A DNA stretch of 64,000 bases from the NCBI GenBank assembly GCA_907165065.1, contig OU015538.1, positions 16,817,165 to 16,881,164 on the forward strand, in the 5' to 3' direction. Below, piece after piece: positions 25,992 to 36,670 of the stretch (the first letter of the stretch is position 1; the number at the start of each line of letters is the position of its first letter). Origin of the DNA: Caprimulgus europaeus (Eukaryota > Chordata > Aves > Caprimulgiformes > Caprimulgidae). The notes beneath the pieces are model-generated. The model saw only the letters and a program-made list of their open reading frames with translations, ran no database searches and was not told where the DNA came from. The position numbers were made by a program, and so were the translations under genes.

Positions 25992-27616
25992 GTTGGTAGT
26001 TTAAGAGCAGTCATGGTGGGCTGCAAAATACTCCAGGGAAGATAATGAATTTTTCTGACTGTACAGATTTGAAAAATAGATGCACAGCATCTTAAGCAAC
26101 ATGCTGAAAAATTAAAGCCTTTGGCCAGGCTGGTTTTGAAGACTCACTGTCATTTGATTTAGATGTGACCTTTTGTCCTGAAACCTGTGTGAGTAAAAAA
26201 GAAATCTCTTTTCTGACAGAAGCTATGTAGGCTTGAAAATAACAAGAAACACAAGTTGCATTTATTTCTGTACAATGTGGAAAGGAAGTAATTTCTATAT
26301 GATTGAGTTTCATGGTTAGTTTTGTGGAGTTCTTGATATTAGGAAAGTCTCAGTGTAGTGTTTTAAACGATTTTGGACTCCACTGTTAATTTGAGCAGTG
26401 ATTGCTAGTTAAATCTTTTGAAGATTGATTCAATTGTTTTAACTTTTAATTGGTAAAAAAAAATGGAATTTTTAATAGGTTTAATTTAATTATTATGATT
26501 TTAATAAGGACTTGGCAACAGTATCAGAGACAATTAGTTTTTGACAGATGGGTGTCACAGTAATCAGTATGCAAGAAATACCTGGGCAGATAGAAAGAGT
26601 CTTGTCACATTTAAGCTTCTGCATGATTTCACTTTACATAAACAGAAAGCAAACATATTAGAAATCTTACAGGAAGTTTGCTGAGGTAAGACGTTATTCC
26701 TTGCCAAGAAACACCACTGATATTTTATAATTACAATACAAACTCTTGGTTGTGTCACGTTGTGACAGACATTTTGTCATCATCCTAGTCATTACTATTA
26801 ATGTGTCTTTGAATGCAGAATAAAATATAAAGCTTTAGCTCTAACTGGTTTTGATCTGACACCAGTTTTTGCACAGTATAAATAAATTTTTTATTACTGT
26901 TGTATCTGTGCTCAATGCTCCCATACAGTCAGTCAGTAACAGCAATGCCATTTGGCTTCCTTTTCACTTCAAGAAACAGTGCAGTTGTGAAGACCTTCCC
27001 CTGAGCTTTGCGAGAAACGAATTGTTATTACAGTAATTGGGTAGTCTATGACAACTTGCTATAATTTCTTTATTAATAATCTTTCTTAATATGGAAAAAC
27101 GACATCTTTGTGTGTTTGAATTCAGCTGCCCTGACAAAGCTAATTGCTCCTCAAGAGATGCCATCCTGGGATGTGCTGGGAGTGTGAAAAAGAACAACTG
27201 CTGACTTCAGTAACATTTTTTCCCAGCTATTTAACATTTTTCATATAATTAGCTCTAGTGTTCTTCTTAGATTAACAGATCTACTAATAATATTGTGCTT
27301 GAAAAGCTGCAAACCAAGGAGAACATAACATAGAGCATATTCAGAGGGTGCCAGCTCATTACACTGGCAGGTTTGGTAAGTACAACATAGTTAACCTTTA
27401 ACCTTCACAAATGCTTAAATGTATTTAAAATATGATCTTGATCAGTCATTGTAAGTTTATAGATTTGTGTTTTACTTGAATAGTAGTATAATCTACTGAA
27501 ATGAGCTTTTGATTATTTTGATTGCAATCAGATTCCTTCTAAAGAAGAAATTATAGTTTGTCTATATCATCCACTTCATTAACTCAGAATCTAACCAGGG
27601 AAAAATGGAACCACCC

Positions 27617-27672
27617 CATATATATATATATCTGTCTTTATATATATCTATGTGTATATACACACACACACA
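27617..27672. repeat. (TA)n/(CA)n compound microsatellite
   Basis: Two interrupted TA runs (about 27618-27631 and 27639-27647) are followed by TGTGTATATA and a CACACA run ending at 27672. It lies directly 5' of a dispersed-repeat copy. Confidence 0.9.
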
Positions 27673-27689
27673 AATATGTATCAAACAGA

Positions 27690-27830
27690 GTTTTTCTTGT
27701 TAGTCCAAATAATACTTTCAAAGTCTAATGATCCAGATGATCTAATTGATAGGCAAAAGCTCTTTATCAGTGTAGGTGAAATTATACAAATATTCCTAGT
27801 GTCTGTCCCTGTTCTCCAATGCTGTCTCAC
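27690..27830 (+). repeat. Unclassified dispersed repeat, copy A
   Basis: This section aligns in the same orientation with about 33903-34035. Shared blocks in the same order are GTCCAAATAATRCTTTYAAA, GTCTAAATG-type sequence, AATCCARATKAT-type sequence, an ATTRATAGG block, and TTCYTAGTGTCT. The two copies differ by substitutions and a gap of about 10 bases, so they are old copies of one family. I cannot name the family. An LTR-element origin is possible but not shown by any terminal repeat I can see. Confidence 0.6.
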
Positions 27831-28240
27831 CCTACTAGCAAGCTGTGAGTTGCCAGTTTAGCTCTGCCTCGTGATGTCCCAGGAGACCAGCGGGGCTTTA
27901 CAGCTGGTGCTTGCCAAGGTGAGGTTGTTGCTGAGAGGACTGCAAGGAGGAGGTCTCCTTGGTGTGGGGTCTGCCTGGGGCTCTGTGTGTGTGTGTTCCC
28001 TTATCAGTTTCCTTCTCCTTTGTTCCCAGGTGTATGTTGGCCTCTGACCAGCCTTGACTGCTGTGAAGGACTGTTGGCTGTTAGACAGCCAGTGTCCAGG
28101 CTTGCCAGGCCGTTGCCATAACCAGTGCCCACAGAGCCTGAGCTACTCCAGGAGTCATGTGTCTGCCAGACAAAGGTGACAGCTAAAAAAAAAACAAAGC
28201 CAAGGCCGGCAACCTACCCTGCCTATCAGGTCAGTAAAGA
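27831..28240. other. GC-richer non-coding block after repeat copy A
   Basis: About 400 bases of clearly higher GC content (for example 27880-28000 and 28060-28160), with TG-rich and pyrimidine tracts and short A runs. It ends near an A-rich segment at about 28187-28196. No reading frame or known family is recognised. It may be further body of the repeat in copy A, although I could not extend the alignment with copy B this far. Confidence 0.4.
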
Positions 28241-31200
28241 GCCCATGGCTTTCTGCTTGTAATGGCAAAAATTGTCAAGACTTATGGCCCTTTTGAGGTT
28301 TTTTTTGTGTAGTTTTTAAAAAATCCTCAAGAATTACAATCTGTTCTACAGGGAAATGCACAGATTAATACTTCCCTCCAAAGCCCTTCCAGCCCTTGGA
28401 GAGCATACTGGAACTACAAGGTAAGATTCTTAGGAAAACCCAGTGTAAAATAAAGTGAATTAAACTATTCTGAACTTCAGGAAACAGATTTTGGAAATAA
28501 TAAGCATCAGATTGTTTGATGAGTTAGAAGTTATAACAATCAGAAAAGTAGGATGGTTGATAGCAAAACTGGTGTAGACTATGCACTAGGAAATGCTACG
28601 GAAGGGATCTGTGTTCAAAAGGATCTGACAAAAACCTGCTTGTAAAAGAGTCCCACTGCAGAAACCAATTCACAGGATGATCGTGAATAATAAATGAGCT
28701 TCCAGACACTGACATAAGTTTGCTTGCCTTATATTAAGAATTTAGGGGGCCTTAGTAAAAAGGAACAAAAGGAAAAATGATTGAATTGAATTGAATCTTC
28801 AATTTGCATTAGCATGTCAGCTCAAATATCTGTTTACAACTTAAGCCAGACTTCCTTCAGCTCAAAGCAGCTATCTTTTTTTAATACAGATGTATTAAAA
28901 TTTGTGCCTGAAAGTCTTAACCAATTTGCATTGGTGGAAATTTTTATTTTGAAGGAATACAAGCATGGCTAACAAAACCCACAGGTTTAAGGGGATGTTT
29001 ACATAGATTAGGAAATGCTAATTTTATCAATGAAATGGAAAATGTAATATAAAACAGTATGAACACGGTTATTTATCTCAAAGGAGCTGGGCTGGAGCAG
29101 ACCATAGACCTTATTAACCTTAATTATAAGCCCTTGGGGTGCCCTAAATTCTTAGTCCATTAAGTATAAAATGCTAATCTGCAGGGGCTGTAGACTCATC
29201 ATGTGCAAAATTATTTGAAAATGCAAATGGGAGTTAGAAGAGAAACATTCATCCACGTGTGATTAATTCTTCACTGCTTCTGTCTCTATGGATATATACT
29301 CCCTGGTGTCTAACCACTAGCAGCTTGCCCACTGTAAGTCTAGGAACTCGGTGAGGTGCTCTGGGTGGTCAGATGGAGGCTAATCTTCAGACTGTTCTTT
29401 ACAAAGAATTACACGTGGTAGTGTCTTGGTGAAATTTTACCTCACTTAGAATTGCAGAAAACCTTCAAGTAATTTCTAGTCCATGGTTTGTTCTCTGTGT
29501 GTCCTGCAGACCTAGTTGTGTCTGTTCCTGTTTTAAAACGACTCAGTGCTACCTGGCTCTGTTTTACAGCTCTTCAAAAAGTGACTCCTTTGTGATGTTC
29601 ATTTTCCAATTATATGTTATGCTTTCTCAGTGTGTTGTGTTGTAAAGTCTGCTTGTTTCAGTGATGTAAACTCAAAATGCAACACAGAAATGAACGAAAA
29701 AGAAAAAAAAAAAAGCACTAGAGAACATTCTCATACTGAAGCACAGAAATGCTGGAAAATTTTTAGTCTGTGTTAATCACAGTGGATTCTATGAAATGAA
29801 TACTATTGACTTGTGAATGCTTCCCATATGAGAAATACTGAGATTAAGACTACTGTCATGGGCTGTTAGCTCTTAGTTTATGGAAACTGGCTCTGTGTAT
29901 TGATATAAATGGATTTCAAGCTTTCTGAATACAAAAACACACAAATGGGGTATATATCTTCACTGGTACTGACCTTACTATGATAAAGGGTTTGAAAAAA
30001 CTGTTTGACAAATACTTGCTGTCTTTTTTGTTTCATTTCTTTTGGCTTTTTTCCTGAAGTGTCTTCAATAGGCAAAGATTTCTTGGTAATAAATTTCAGT
30101 GAGTTGATACTTCTGTTAAGGTGAGAAAGAAAAGAAAAACCACAGTGAAATTAAGATTTATTGCTTATGGGCCTGACACGCTATGATTTCCTTGGCAATT
30201 CATTACCCCGCTCTACATAATAGCAAAAATAAACCAGGAATTGAGAAAAAGTGGCCCCGATCAGGAATACACTTTATGTGAAAACAGCCTGTATTGTCAG
30301 TATTATACAAATGGGATCTGTGTGTAATTATTCAGTGGATACTTATTTTCACTGAGAATAAGAGATAGAAAAATAGGACCTGTAACTTTTCAGAAAATCT
30401 TTTCTGAGAGTTGAAGAGAGTACAGTTCATACTGAATTAGGAAGGGTAGGAAAAGGAAATGGTATCAAATAATTCATCAGTTTAATGATGCTATAATAGT
30501 GATTTTTTTTTTCTTTTTTCTGCAAACATTTACACATTTTGATAACTTTATGTGTGTTTTAGATTGCTCAGTGTTCTCAAACACGTCCATCTGAAATTCA
30601 CATACATAAACTCAGAATGAGATCTGTGAGACAAGAAGACCGACAGTGACCTGTTCTTTCTTTTTGCTTTGCTTTTTCCTCAGAGGAAAGCATTCAAGGA
30701 TGTTTATTTAGATTCATGCTGAAAGAAATCAGTTTACCTGTGCTGCAGATCTCATTATGAGTTTACTGAATCTGGGAACCATTGGATTGTGGCTATTTGG
30801 ATATACATCTGATAATTATTTGGCCCATATGATCAGAGTATTTTCCATCCTGTGAATGAGACCTTTGTGTACCACTGTTTTAAAAGTGTCTCTAAGATTC
30901 CCATTACATCTGAATTTTGAAAGATGAAAGTTCTATAAGAGACAACTCATGTTTTATATTTCTTACTTTCATCAGTTGTCCATTGCAAGGACTATTTTAT
31001 TCTTTTCCTTCAGCTGCAGTCATCGCATTGAAACAATTTTCCTAAGATTTGCTTCTATTTCTTTTGCTAGGAAAAATAGCATTGAGACAATGAGAATGAT
31101 TTAATGCTTAAGTTGCATGGTATCTCCTTAATAAAATTGTTTAGTTTTTACCTATTTCAGATTTTCATTTCCTATCATATTTTTCATATAATACAATAGC

Positions 31201-31356
31201 CATTTCATAGACAATATCTATCCTATCTTTCAATTCATGCTCATTTTCATAGATGACCTAATTTAATTCCATGATTGAATCTGATACTGCAGCTTTGCAG
31301 AAATAAGTTGCAGTATGTTTTACTTAGAGCTAGATTGTGACTTGAGGCCATTTCTG
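28241..31356. other. Unique non-coding DNA
   Basis: No gene. The part 28770-29260 is listed as a regulatory candidate. An A run lies at about 29703-29714. The 65-codon minus-strand frame at 29878-30075 is unrecognised. Confidence 0.6.
28770..29260. promoter_or_regulatory. Candidate conserved enhancer-like block with octamer site
   Basis: This repeat-free AT-rich block carries an exact POU octamer ATGCAAAT at 29221-29228, TTAATTATAA near 29119-29129, AATTTGCAT-type sites near 28800 and 28923 (octamer-like), and TAAT cores. The texture, with long stretches that are neither simple sequence nor transposon, resembles known vertebrate developmental conserved elements. Conservation was not tested. 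Confidence 0.3.
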
Positions 31357-31420
31357 AGCTGTAGGTTAGACTAGATGATTTTCAGAGTACTTTCAAACCC
31401 CTAATCCTGTGATTTGTGAT
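31357..31420 (+). mobile_element. Old CR1 3'-end fragment
   Basis: GTAGGTTAGACTAGATGATT, a degraded TCCCTTCCAACC box (here TACTTTCAAACCCC), and CCTGTGATTTGTGAT terminal octamer remnants follow the CR1 3' UTR order on the plus strand. It is considerably diverged, hence old. Confidence 0.75.
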
Positions 31421-33140
31421 GCCCTTGGGAGTCCTCCACTCTGTAGCTTGTTTGAGCAGGAAATTACTTTTCCAAATTCATGTAACAGACTTGGTTGTGT
31501 TGGCAGTTGGAGTTCAGGGTCTGGCCATTCCTGATCTAAGTCTTTTATTTGCCTTTGATTTGAACAAAGAAAAGTCTAGAACATAGAAACAGTCATAATG
31601 GCTGAGACTGAAGATCCATCTAGGTAGTGCCCTGTCCTAGCTGTGGCCCTGCACAAATGGAGAAGATAAGAAGGCAGAGCACATGCAAATCTTCATTCAC
31701 ATGTTCTTCCAACTTGCAATTACTTTTAGTTCAAAGATCCTGAGCTAGATATTTGTTTAGGAGTATATTGACATGGATTTTTATACCATGATGTTTTTCA
31801 GCCTTAATTGACATTTTTTTGCCTTTAGATGAGAAAATACATTCATTGGGTATAAAGTTAAATAATTTTGGTGGAAGTCTAGCTCTCCTCACATTAGGAA
31901 AATACACAGAGGAAAGTAAGTTAATGAAGCTGCTGTTTATCAGTTCAAATGTTTAGCTGTATTTTATATGTTAGTAATGAAATTACAGAGATGCCTTTAG
32001 CAGTCCACAGTTGGTTTGGAACAGTTGCTTTTGATAATAAATAGAGATTAAGGCCAACTAAAGTGATGTTTGGTGTCCTTGCTTTGGAGTGTGAGGACAG
32101 CCAAACTGGAGATGTGTTAGTCATTCTGTCCTTTCTGAGTGAGCCCTCAAGTTTTGTGTGTTCTCAATTGCAGCCAGATTTCAGAAGAATGGATAAAATA
32201 AAATGACTGAATTGCTTAAATAGACATATTTTCCTTTAGTTTCCTGAACCTATGCAAGCTGGTTGATGGTTCCATAGGTTTACTTATCTATCAAAATCAT
32301 TTGTGACAGAGTACAGGCACATCAGTGCAAGATGGATTTCCTTGCATTTTATTTTAATTGTATCACTTAAAATGTTATTAGCTACTATAAACTTACTATC
32401 TGCTGTTATGTGTGCAGCTCATTAGAGTGGTGGATAATGTGTACATCAGTTGACTGCCATGATTTTTCCCACAAAACTGAAGAGTAAATGTTTTGTGTTG
32501 TCACTTTAATCCATGCCAGAGGTGAAGCTTAATTATTAAAATAATTGCTTAATTCTTATTTCATTAAAATAGATTATTCTTTTTACGAGAGAAGCAATCT
32601 GAAAACTATTCTCTATTTTGTTGTGCATTTGGGCTTTATAACTTGGGCTATTTTTGCACTTTGTGCAACTTGGGCTGCTCTAATTGTGTTTTAATTGTAA
32701 TTTCATCATTGTGTTGGGTACATTGTCTTTGTTTCCATGGTCAGGTGTTGCTTACATAAGCATCAATGCTGCATTACTTGAGAGCAGCACTAAAACACAA
32801 ATTTTATTTTGTATCATTCTTAACATATTTGAAAAATTGCCATTTTGTGTGTATAATAACAGTTTTTATGACATGTTAGAGTACAATTCAGTGTCTGACC
32901 TTATAAAGAAATTTTATGCTACACACTTTTATAGGTGTCATATAGTATGGAGACTTTGAATCATAAGAGGCTATGAAACTATGGATAGAACATTGCAACC
33001 TATTTCAGTTTTTAGATGAGAATGATGAGTTGCATAATTACCAAGTTTTTAGTCTTGATGCTTTTGGCCATAAGATACTATTTATGTGTTTCTCTTTTAT
33101 TAGTTTTCTTTGTGAAATCAGTCTTTTAAAGCTCATGTAG
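31421..33140. other. Unique non-coding DNA
   Basis: No gene. A 10-base AACTTGGGCT unit is directly repeated near 32640 and 32667. The 91-codon frame at 32684-32959 is unrecognised and AT-driven. Confidence 0.6.
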
Positions 33141-33586
33141 CATAGAGTCACAGAATGGTGGGGGTTGGAAGGGACCTCTGGAGATCATGTAGTCCAACCC
33201 CCCTGCCAAAGCAGGTTCATGTAGAGCAGGTTGCACAGTAAAGCATCCAGGTGGGTTTTGAGTATCTCCAGGGAAGGAGTCTCCACAGCCTCTCTGGGCA
33301 GCCTGTCCCAGGGCTCTGGCACCCTTACAGTAAATAAATTTTTCCTCATATTTAAGTGTAATCTTCTATATTCCAGCTTTTGCCTGTTGCCCCTTGTCTT
33401 ATTGCTGGCCACCACTGAAAAGAGTCTGGCTCCATCCTCTTGACACCCACCCTTTAGATATTTGTAAACATTAATAAGGTCTCCTCTCAGTCTTCTATTC
33501 TTCAGGCTAAACAGACCCAGCTCTCTCAATCTTTCCTCATACGAAAGATGCTCCAGCTCCTTAATCATCTTTTCAATTCTAAGCAA
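33141..33586 (-). mobile_element. CR1 LINE, 5'-truncated, ORF2 C-terminus open
   Basis: On the minus strand an open frame of 133 codons (33586 down to 33185) encodes the C-terminal end of the CR1 ORF2 protein (endonuclease plus reverse transcriptase). It includes [63 protein letters not shown] and [13 protein letters not shown]. The 3' tail carries the GGTCCCTTCCAACC box and CTGTGACTCTATG-type terminal octamers at 33141-33155. The catalytic domains are absent because of 5' truncation, so it cannot move. Its residues differ from those of the 9.2-kb copy at many positions, suggesting another CR1 subfamily. The open frame likely reflects limited age rather than selection. Confidence 0.95.
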
Positions 33587-33590
33587 TCAA

Positions 33591-33902
33591 AAAAACCCCT
33601 CAAAGTTAGGGAAAACATTTTCCATAAATGATCTATTAGAAAAGCTTGTTTCAAGGCACAAATCGTGGAAGAGACATCACCGTTGGTGAGCTGGACAAGT
33701 TGAGGCATAGCTTCAGTCCGGCACGTGACCGGCTACACTGCTTACCTGCCAGCAGTGTGTACCTCTGCCTGCATGTGCTCTCAAAGAAAATACTCAAGGA
33801 TGGATTGAGCAAAATCATGGTCAAGGGACTGTTCCTACGATCTTAACTGTAAATTTTAGTGGGGAATATGGAACACAGCATATATGCAGAGTCGAGTTGT
33901 TG
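33591..33902. other. GC-richer block between CR1 and repeat copy B
   Basis: About 33660-33840 is richer in GC and CpG than its surroundings (GTCCGGCACGTGACCGGCT near 33717) and has a 66-codon forward frame at 33646-33846 that I do not recognise. It may be part of the same old element as copy B. Confidence 0.35.
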
Positions 33903-34035
33903 TTTTTGGTCCAAATAATGCTTTTAAAGTCTAAATGAGGAAATAATAATCCAAATTATGAAATTAATAGGGATAAGTATGTGTGCAACTGTTAAACAAG
34001 GTTTTCTTAGTGTCTCCCTCTTTCCTGCCGTAACA
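33903..34035 (+). repeat. Unclassified dispersed repeat, copy B
   Basis: This is the same-orientation counterpart of 27690-27830, sharing the GTCCAAATAATGCTTTTAAA block and the following ordered blocks to TTCTTAGTGTCTCCCTC. The element may extend further: down to about 34460 the sequence stays GC-richer than the DNA beyond and ends near an AATAAA signal at 34441-34446. That extension is inference. Confidence 0.6.
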
Positions 34036-36291
34036 GGACTATGGTAGGCAGTATGGACAAGATCGTGCTGTTTTGTATGAAGTGGGAAAGAACTTGGCAA
34101 GTTTTGCCATACTCTTTATCCTCAGTATCAGTAAATGAGTTATCATGACCTATCTGTTTACTGCCTCTTCAGCCAGAGAAAAAAATCAGTTCGTTTCTCT
34201 GAACTAACACGAAATAACATGCAATGTCTTCTGCAGACCAGTCATTCAACAGCTGCTGGTTTGGTGGTCACAGTGTTCCTCTGGGATGTAGGAGACTAAA
34301 ATGGGAAGGCTCAGGAGCTCAGTCTGAAGTTCCTGAAGGAGTGTGCTAGCCTTTGATCAGCATGGTCAGTCAGGGACAAGTTCTCTTTCTCTTGAGGCAA
34401 TTGTGTCATCCTGTTTAATGTAATAGTTAACCTAACAGTTAATAAAGTCTTCATATAAATATAGCTCTGTAAATTTTGCCTAGAAATGAGAGATTTTGAA
34501 GTGAACCACTTTGACTAATGAGGTTCTCTTGTGTCTTGGTGCTCTGATGCATAATGAAAATTTTTGAAAACTTCAGTGGGCTATGCAAAATATTTTATGC
34601 TTGACTATTAGCTTTTATTATATATATATATATTTTTTTTTGGATGTTAGAAATTTATTAGCATCCCCTCTCTGAAAATAAGATTGCTTTGAAGTACTCC
34701 CATTTAGTGTCATTTCTTAGCTATTTTTGAAATCCTGGCCATAAATATGTATATTTTTAGGTAACCATTAAAGTCAGAAGAAGGCAGACAGAACTGCCAC
34801 AGCCAGTCAAGCATTTTAAAGTATTCAAAAGTAATCCTAGCCAAAATGATTACTATTGAAACCCAACAGCATGTTGTTCTGTTTTCTTAACTTGTTAAGT
34901 TTTCATTTTTTCCGCTGTCAGAGCACGCAGTGGTGATTTTGCATCACTTTTTTTATTTGCATGTGTGGACAGATGTTTATAATTCACAAAGTTTGCTGCC
35001 TGTTAGCACAAATGCTTTTTGTTATGGAAACATATTTTTAGATAAGAAGACATTGAATAATTATGCTCTCTTAAATGCAATTACTTAAACAAGAAATTAA
35101 GCTGAAGAGCAATGGTACTTTTATTTCCCAATTATAATCAAAGTGAGAGTGACTCAGTAGACATTTCACTTTTTCTAGGAACAGTGACTACAGAGTAAGC
35201 ACTAGTTTGCATGATTCAATTCTTGATTTTTGGCAAGTATCTGCCATTAACAAGTGTGTATTATTATATTAGAACTGGTTTGGTAATTGATTAATTACGT
35301 AAATGAAAAACAACAGCAACAACAAAAGCCAGCCGAGAAGTGAGTGGAATACGCAAAATCCTTGTACTGACTTATCACCGCACATTGGTGGATCCCACTG
35401 CCTCTGCCTGTGTGGGAAGGCTGGGGTAAAACCAAAATATTGCTTGGACAAAAATTCTCTGATAAAGCTCATGTGACTGTCACATTATCTAAAGAGAGCT
35501 TGTTTATTCTCAGCTGAAGTAAACAGCTGTCAATACGCCATGACTCTTTGTTTCTCCTTGCTCATCACTTAATAGTCTGGTTCCTGCTATGGATTTATAG
35601 TTAATGTCAACATTAAATACATTCAACCAAGATAAAATATTAAGAAGTAGTAAAATGGTAGATTTGTTCCTTGTGCTTACATTTAAAATTTGGCTGTCTG
35701 TTTTATATTTAAATATACATTGTTGTTTTGGGGTTTTTTGTTGTTATGCCCAGGGCATATTTTTAGGAAACTCCCAGGCTTTTTAAAATAGAAAATCCAA
35801 AAAGTGTTAGTGTTTTATTAATTTCTGTTAGAGGTAACTTGATAGATATTTTTTTTTTCTATCACAAAGCAAGGAAGACTCATTCTGTTATAACCAAGAT
35901 GTATTTCTCTGGCATATAGTGACCTGTTATCTCCTTAAATGCTTTTGTTTAAAGATCAGGACCAAAGTTTAAAAAATCTCTGAGAAAAAATAAATAGGTT
36001 TTTTACACAAGTATGCTGGAAGCATTTTTCCATTAAACTTGTCTAGGTTCATTTTAAAGGGAGGATTATGGTACTATGTTATGACTCTTCAGTGCTTTTT
36101 TCATGTTGAAATGCTATTTCTCTGTGCTTTTTCCTGTTTTGTTGGGGTTTTTTTTCCCCCTAGGTTAGTTTATTCTGTTATATACATTACCTACTGGAAG
36201 TTCTTTTAGAAAGTTTCTATTTCACAGACATGCAAGGAAAAAAAAACCTCACAAGATAAAGATTCCTGTTAAAAGAAAATACTGTGATTTT

Positions 36292-36315
36292 TTGTTGTTG
36301 TTGTTGTTGTTGTTG
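36292..36315. repeat. (TTG)8 microsatellite
   Basis: Eight uninterrupted TTG units follow a T run. Confidence 0.92.
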
Positions 36316-36465
36316 CAGTTGTGTTCATATTTATTCAACTTTTTGAGAGCACACTGAGCAAAGTAATCTGGAATATCAGATACATGAGGCAAAAATATTA
36401 AAAATTCAATGTTTCTTCCTCATTCAAACATTAAATTATTATAGCTCTGTTTGTGGCACAGTGCT

Positions 36466-36535
36466 GAAAAAGGGTAGGGGGGAGCACCAGAAAAAGTGAA
36501 GGGAGAGGAAGGAAGGGGAAAAAAGGGGCTGGGAG
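36466..36535 (+). repeat. Purine tract with G-runs
   Basis: About 70 bases are almost wholly purine on the plus strand, with repeated G runs of 3-6 (near 36472, 36477, 36501, 36515, 36525 and 36531). It could form triplex or, with long loops, G-quadruplex structures. No gene overlaps it. Confidence 0.7.
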
Positions 36536-36539
36536 TGCA

Positions 36540-36670
36540 GCACCAGGCTTGGTTCATTATGATCCTGACTTCACACACTGAATAATAAATCAACAGCGTC
36601 AGTCAGAAATGTGACATGAATCAATAATTGTTTCATTGTGGCAGAGCATGAACCAATTTGTGGAAGTAAT
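36540..36670. promoter_or_regulatory. Candidate regulatory block
   Basis: A repeat-free block directly 3' of the purine tract, with SOX-like ATTGTTTCATTGTGG, AATAATAAATCA and a TGAC-type half-site. The texture resembles a conserved non-coding element. There is no direct evidence of conservation or function. Confidence 0.2.

Larger units (their letters stand above)
22091..27616. other. Unique non-coding DNA
   Basis: No gene supported. It includes an (AAT)n tract (listed), a short direct duplication at 25943-25991 (listed), and a pyrimidine-rich tract near 25195-25220. Overlapping short open frames between 22627 and 23290 on both strands are unrecognised. Confidence 0.6.
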
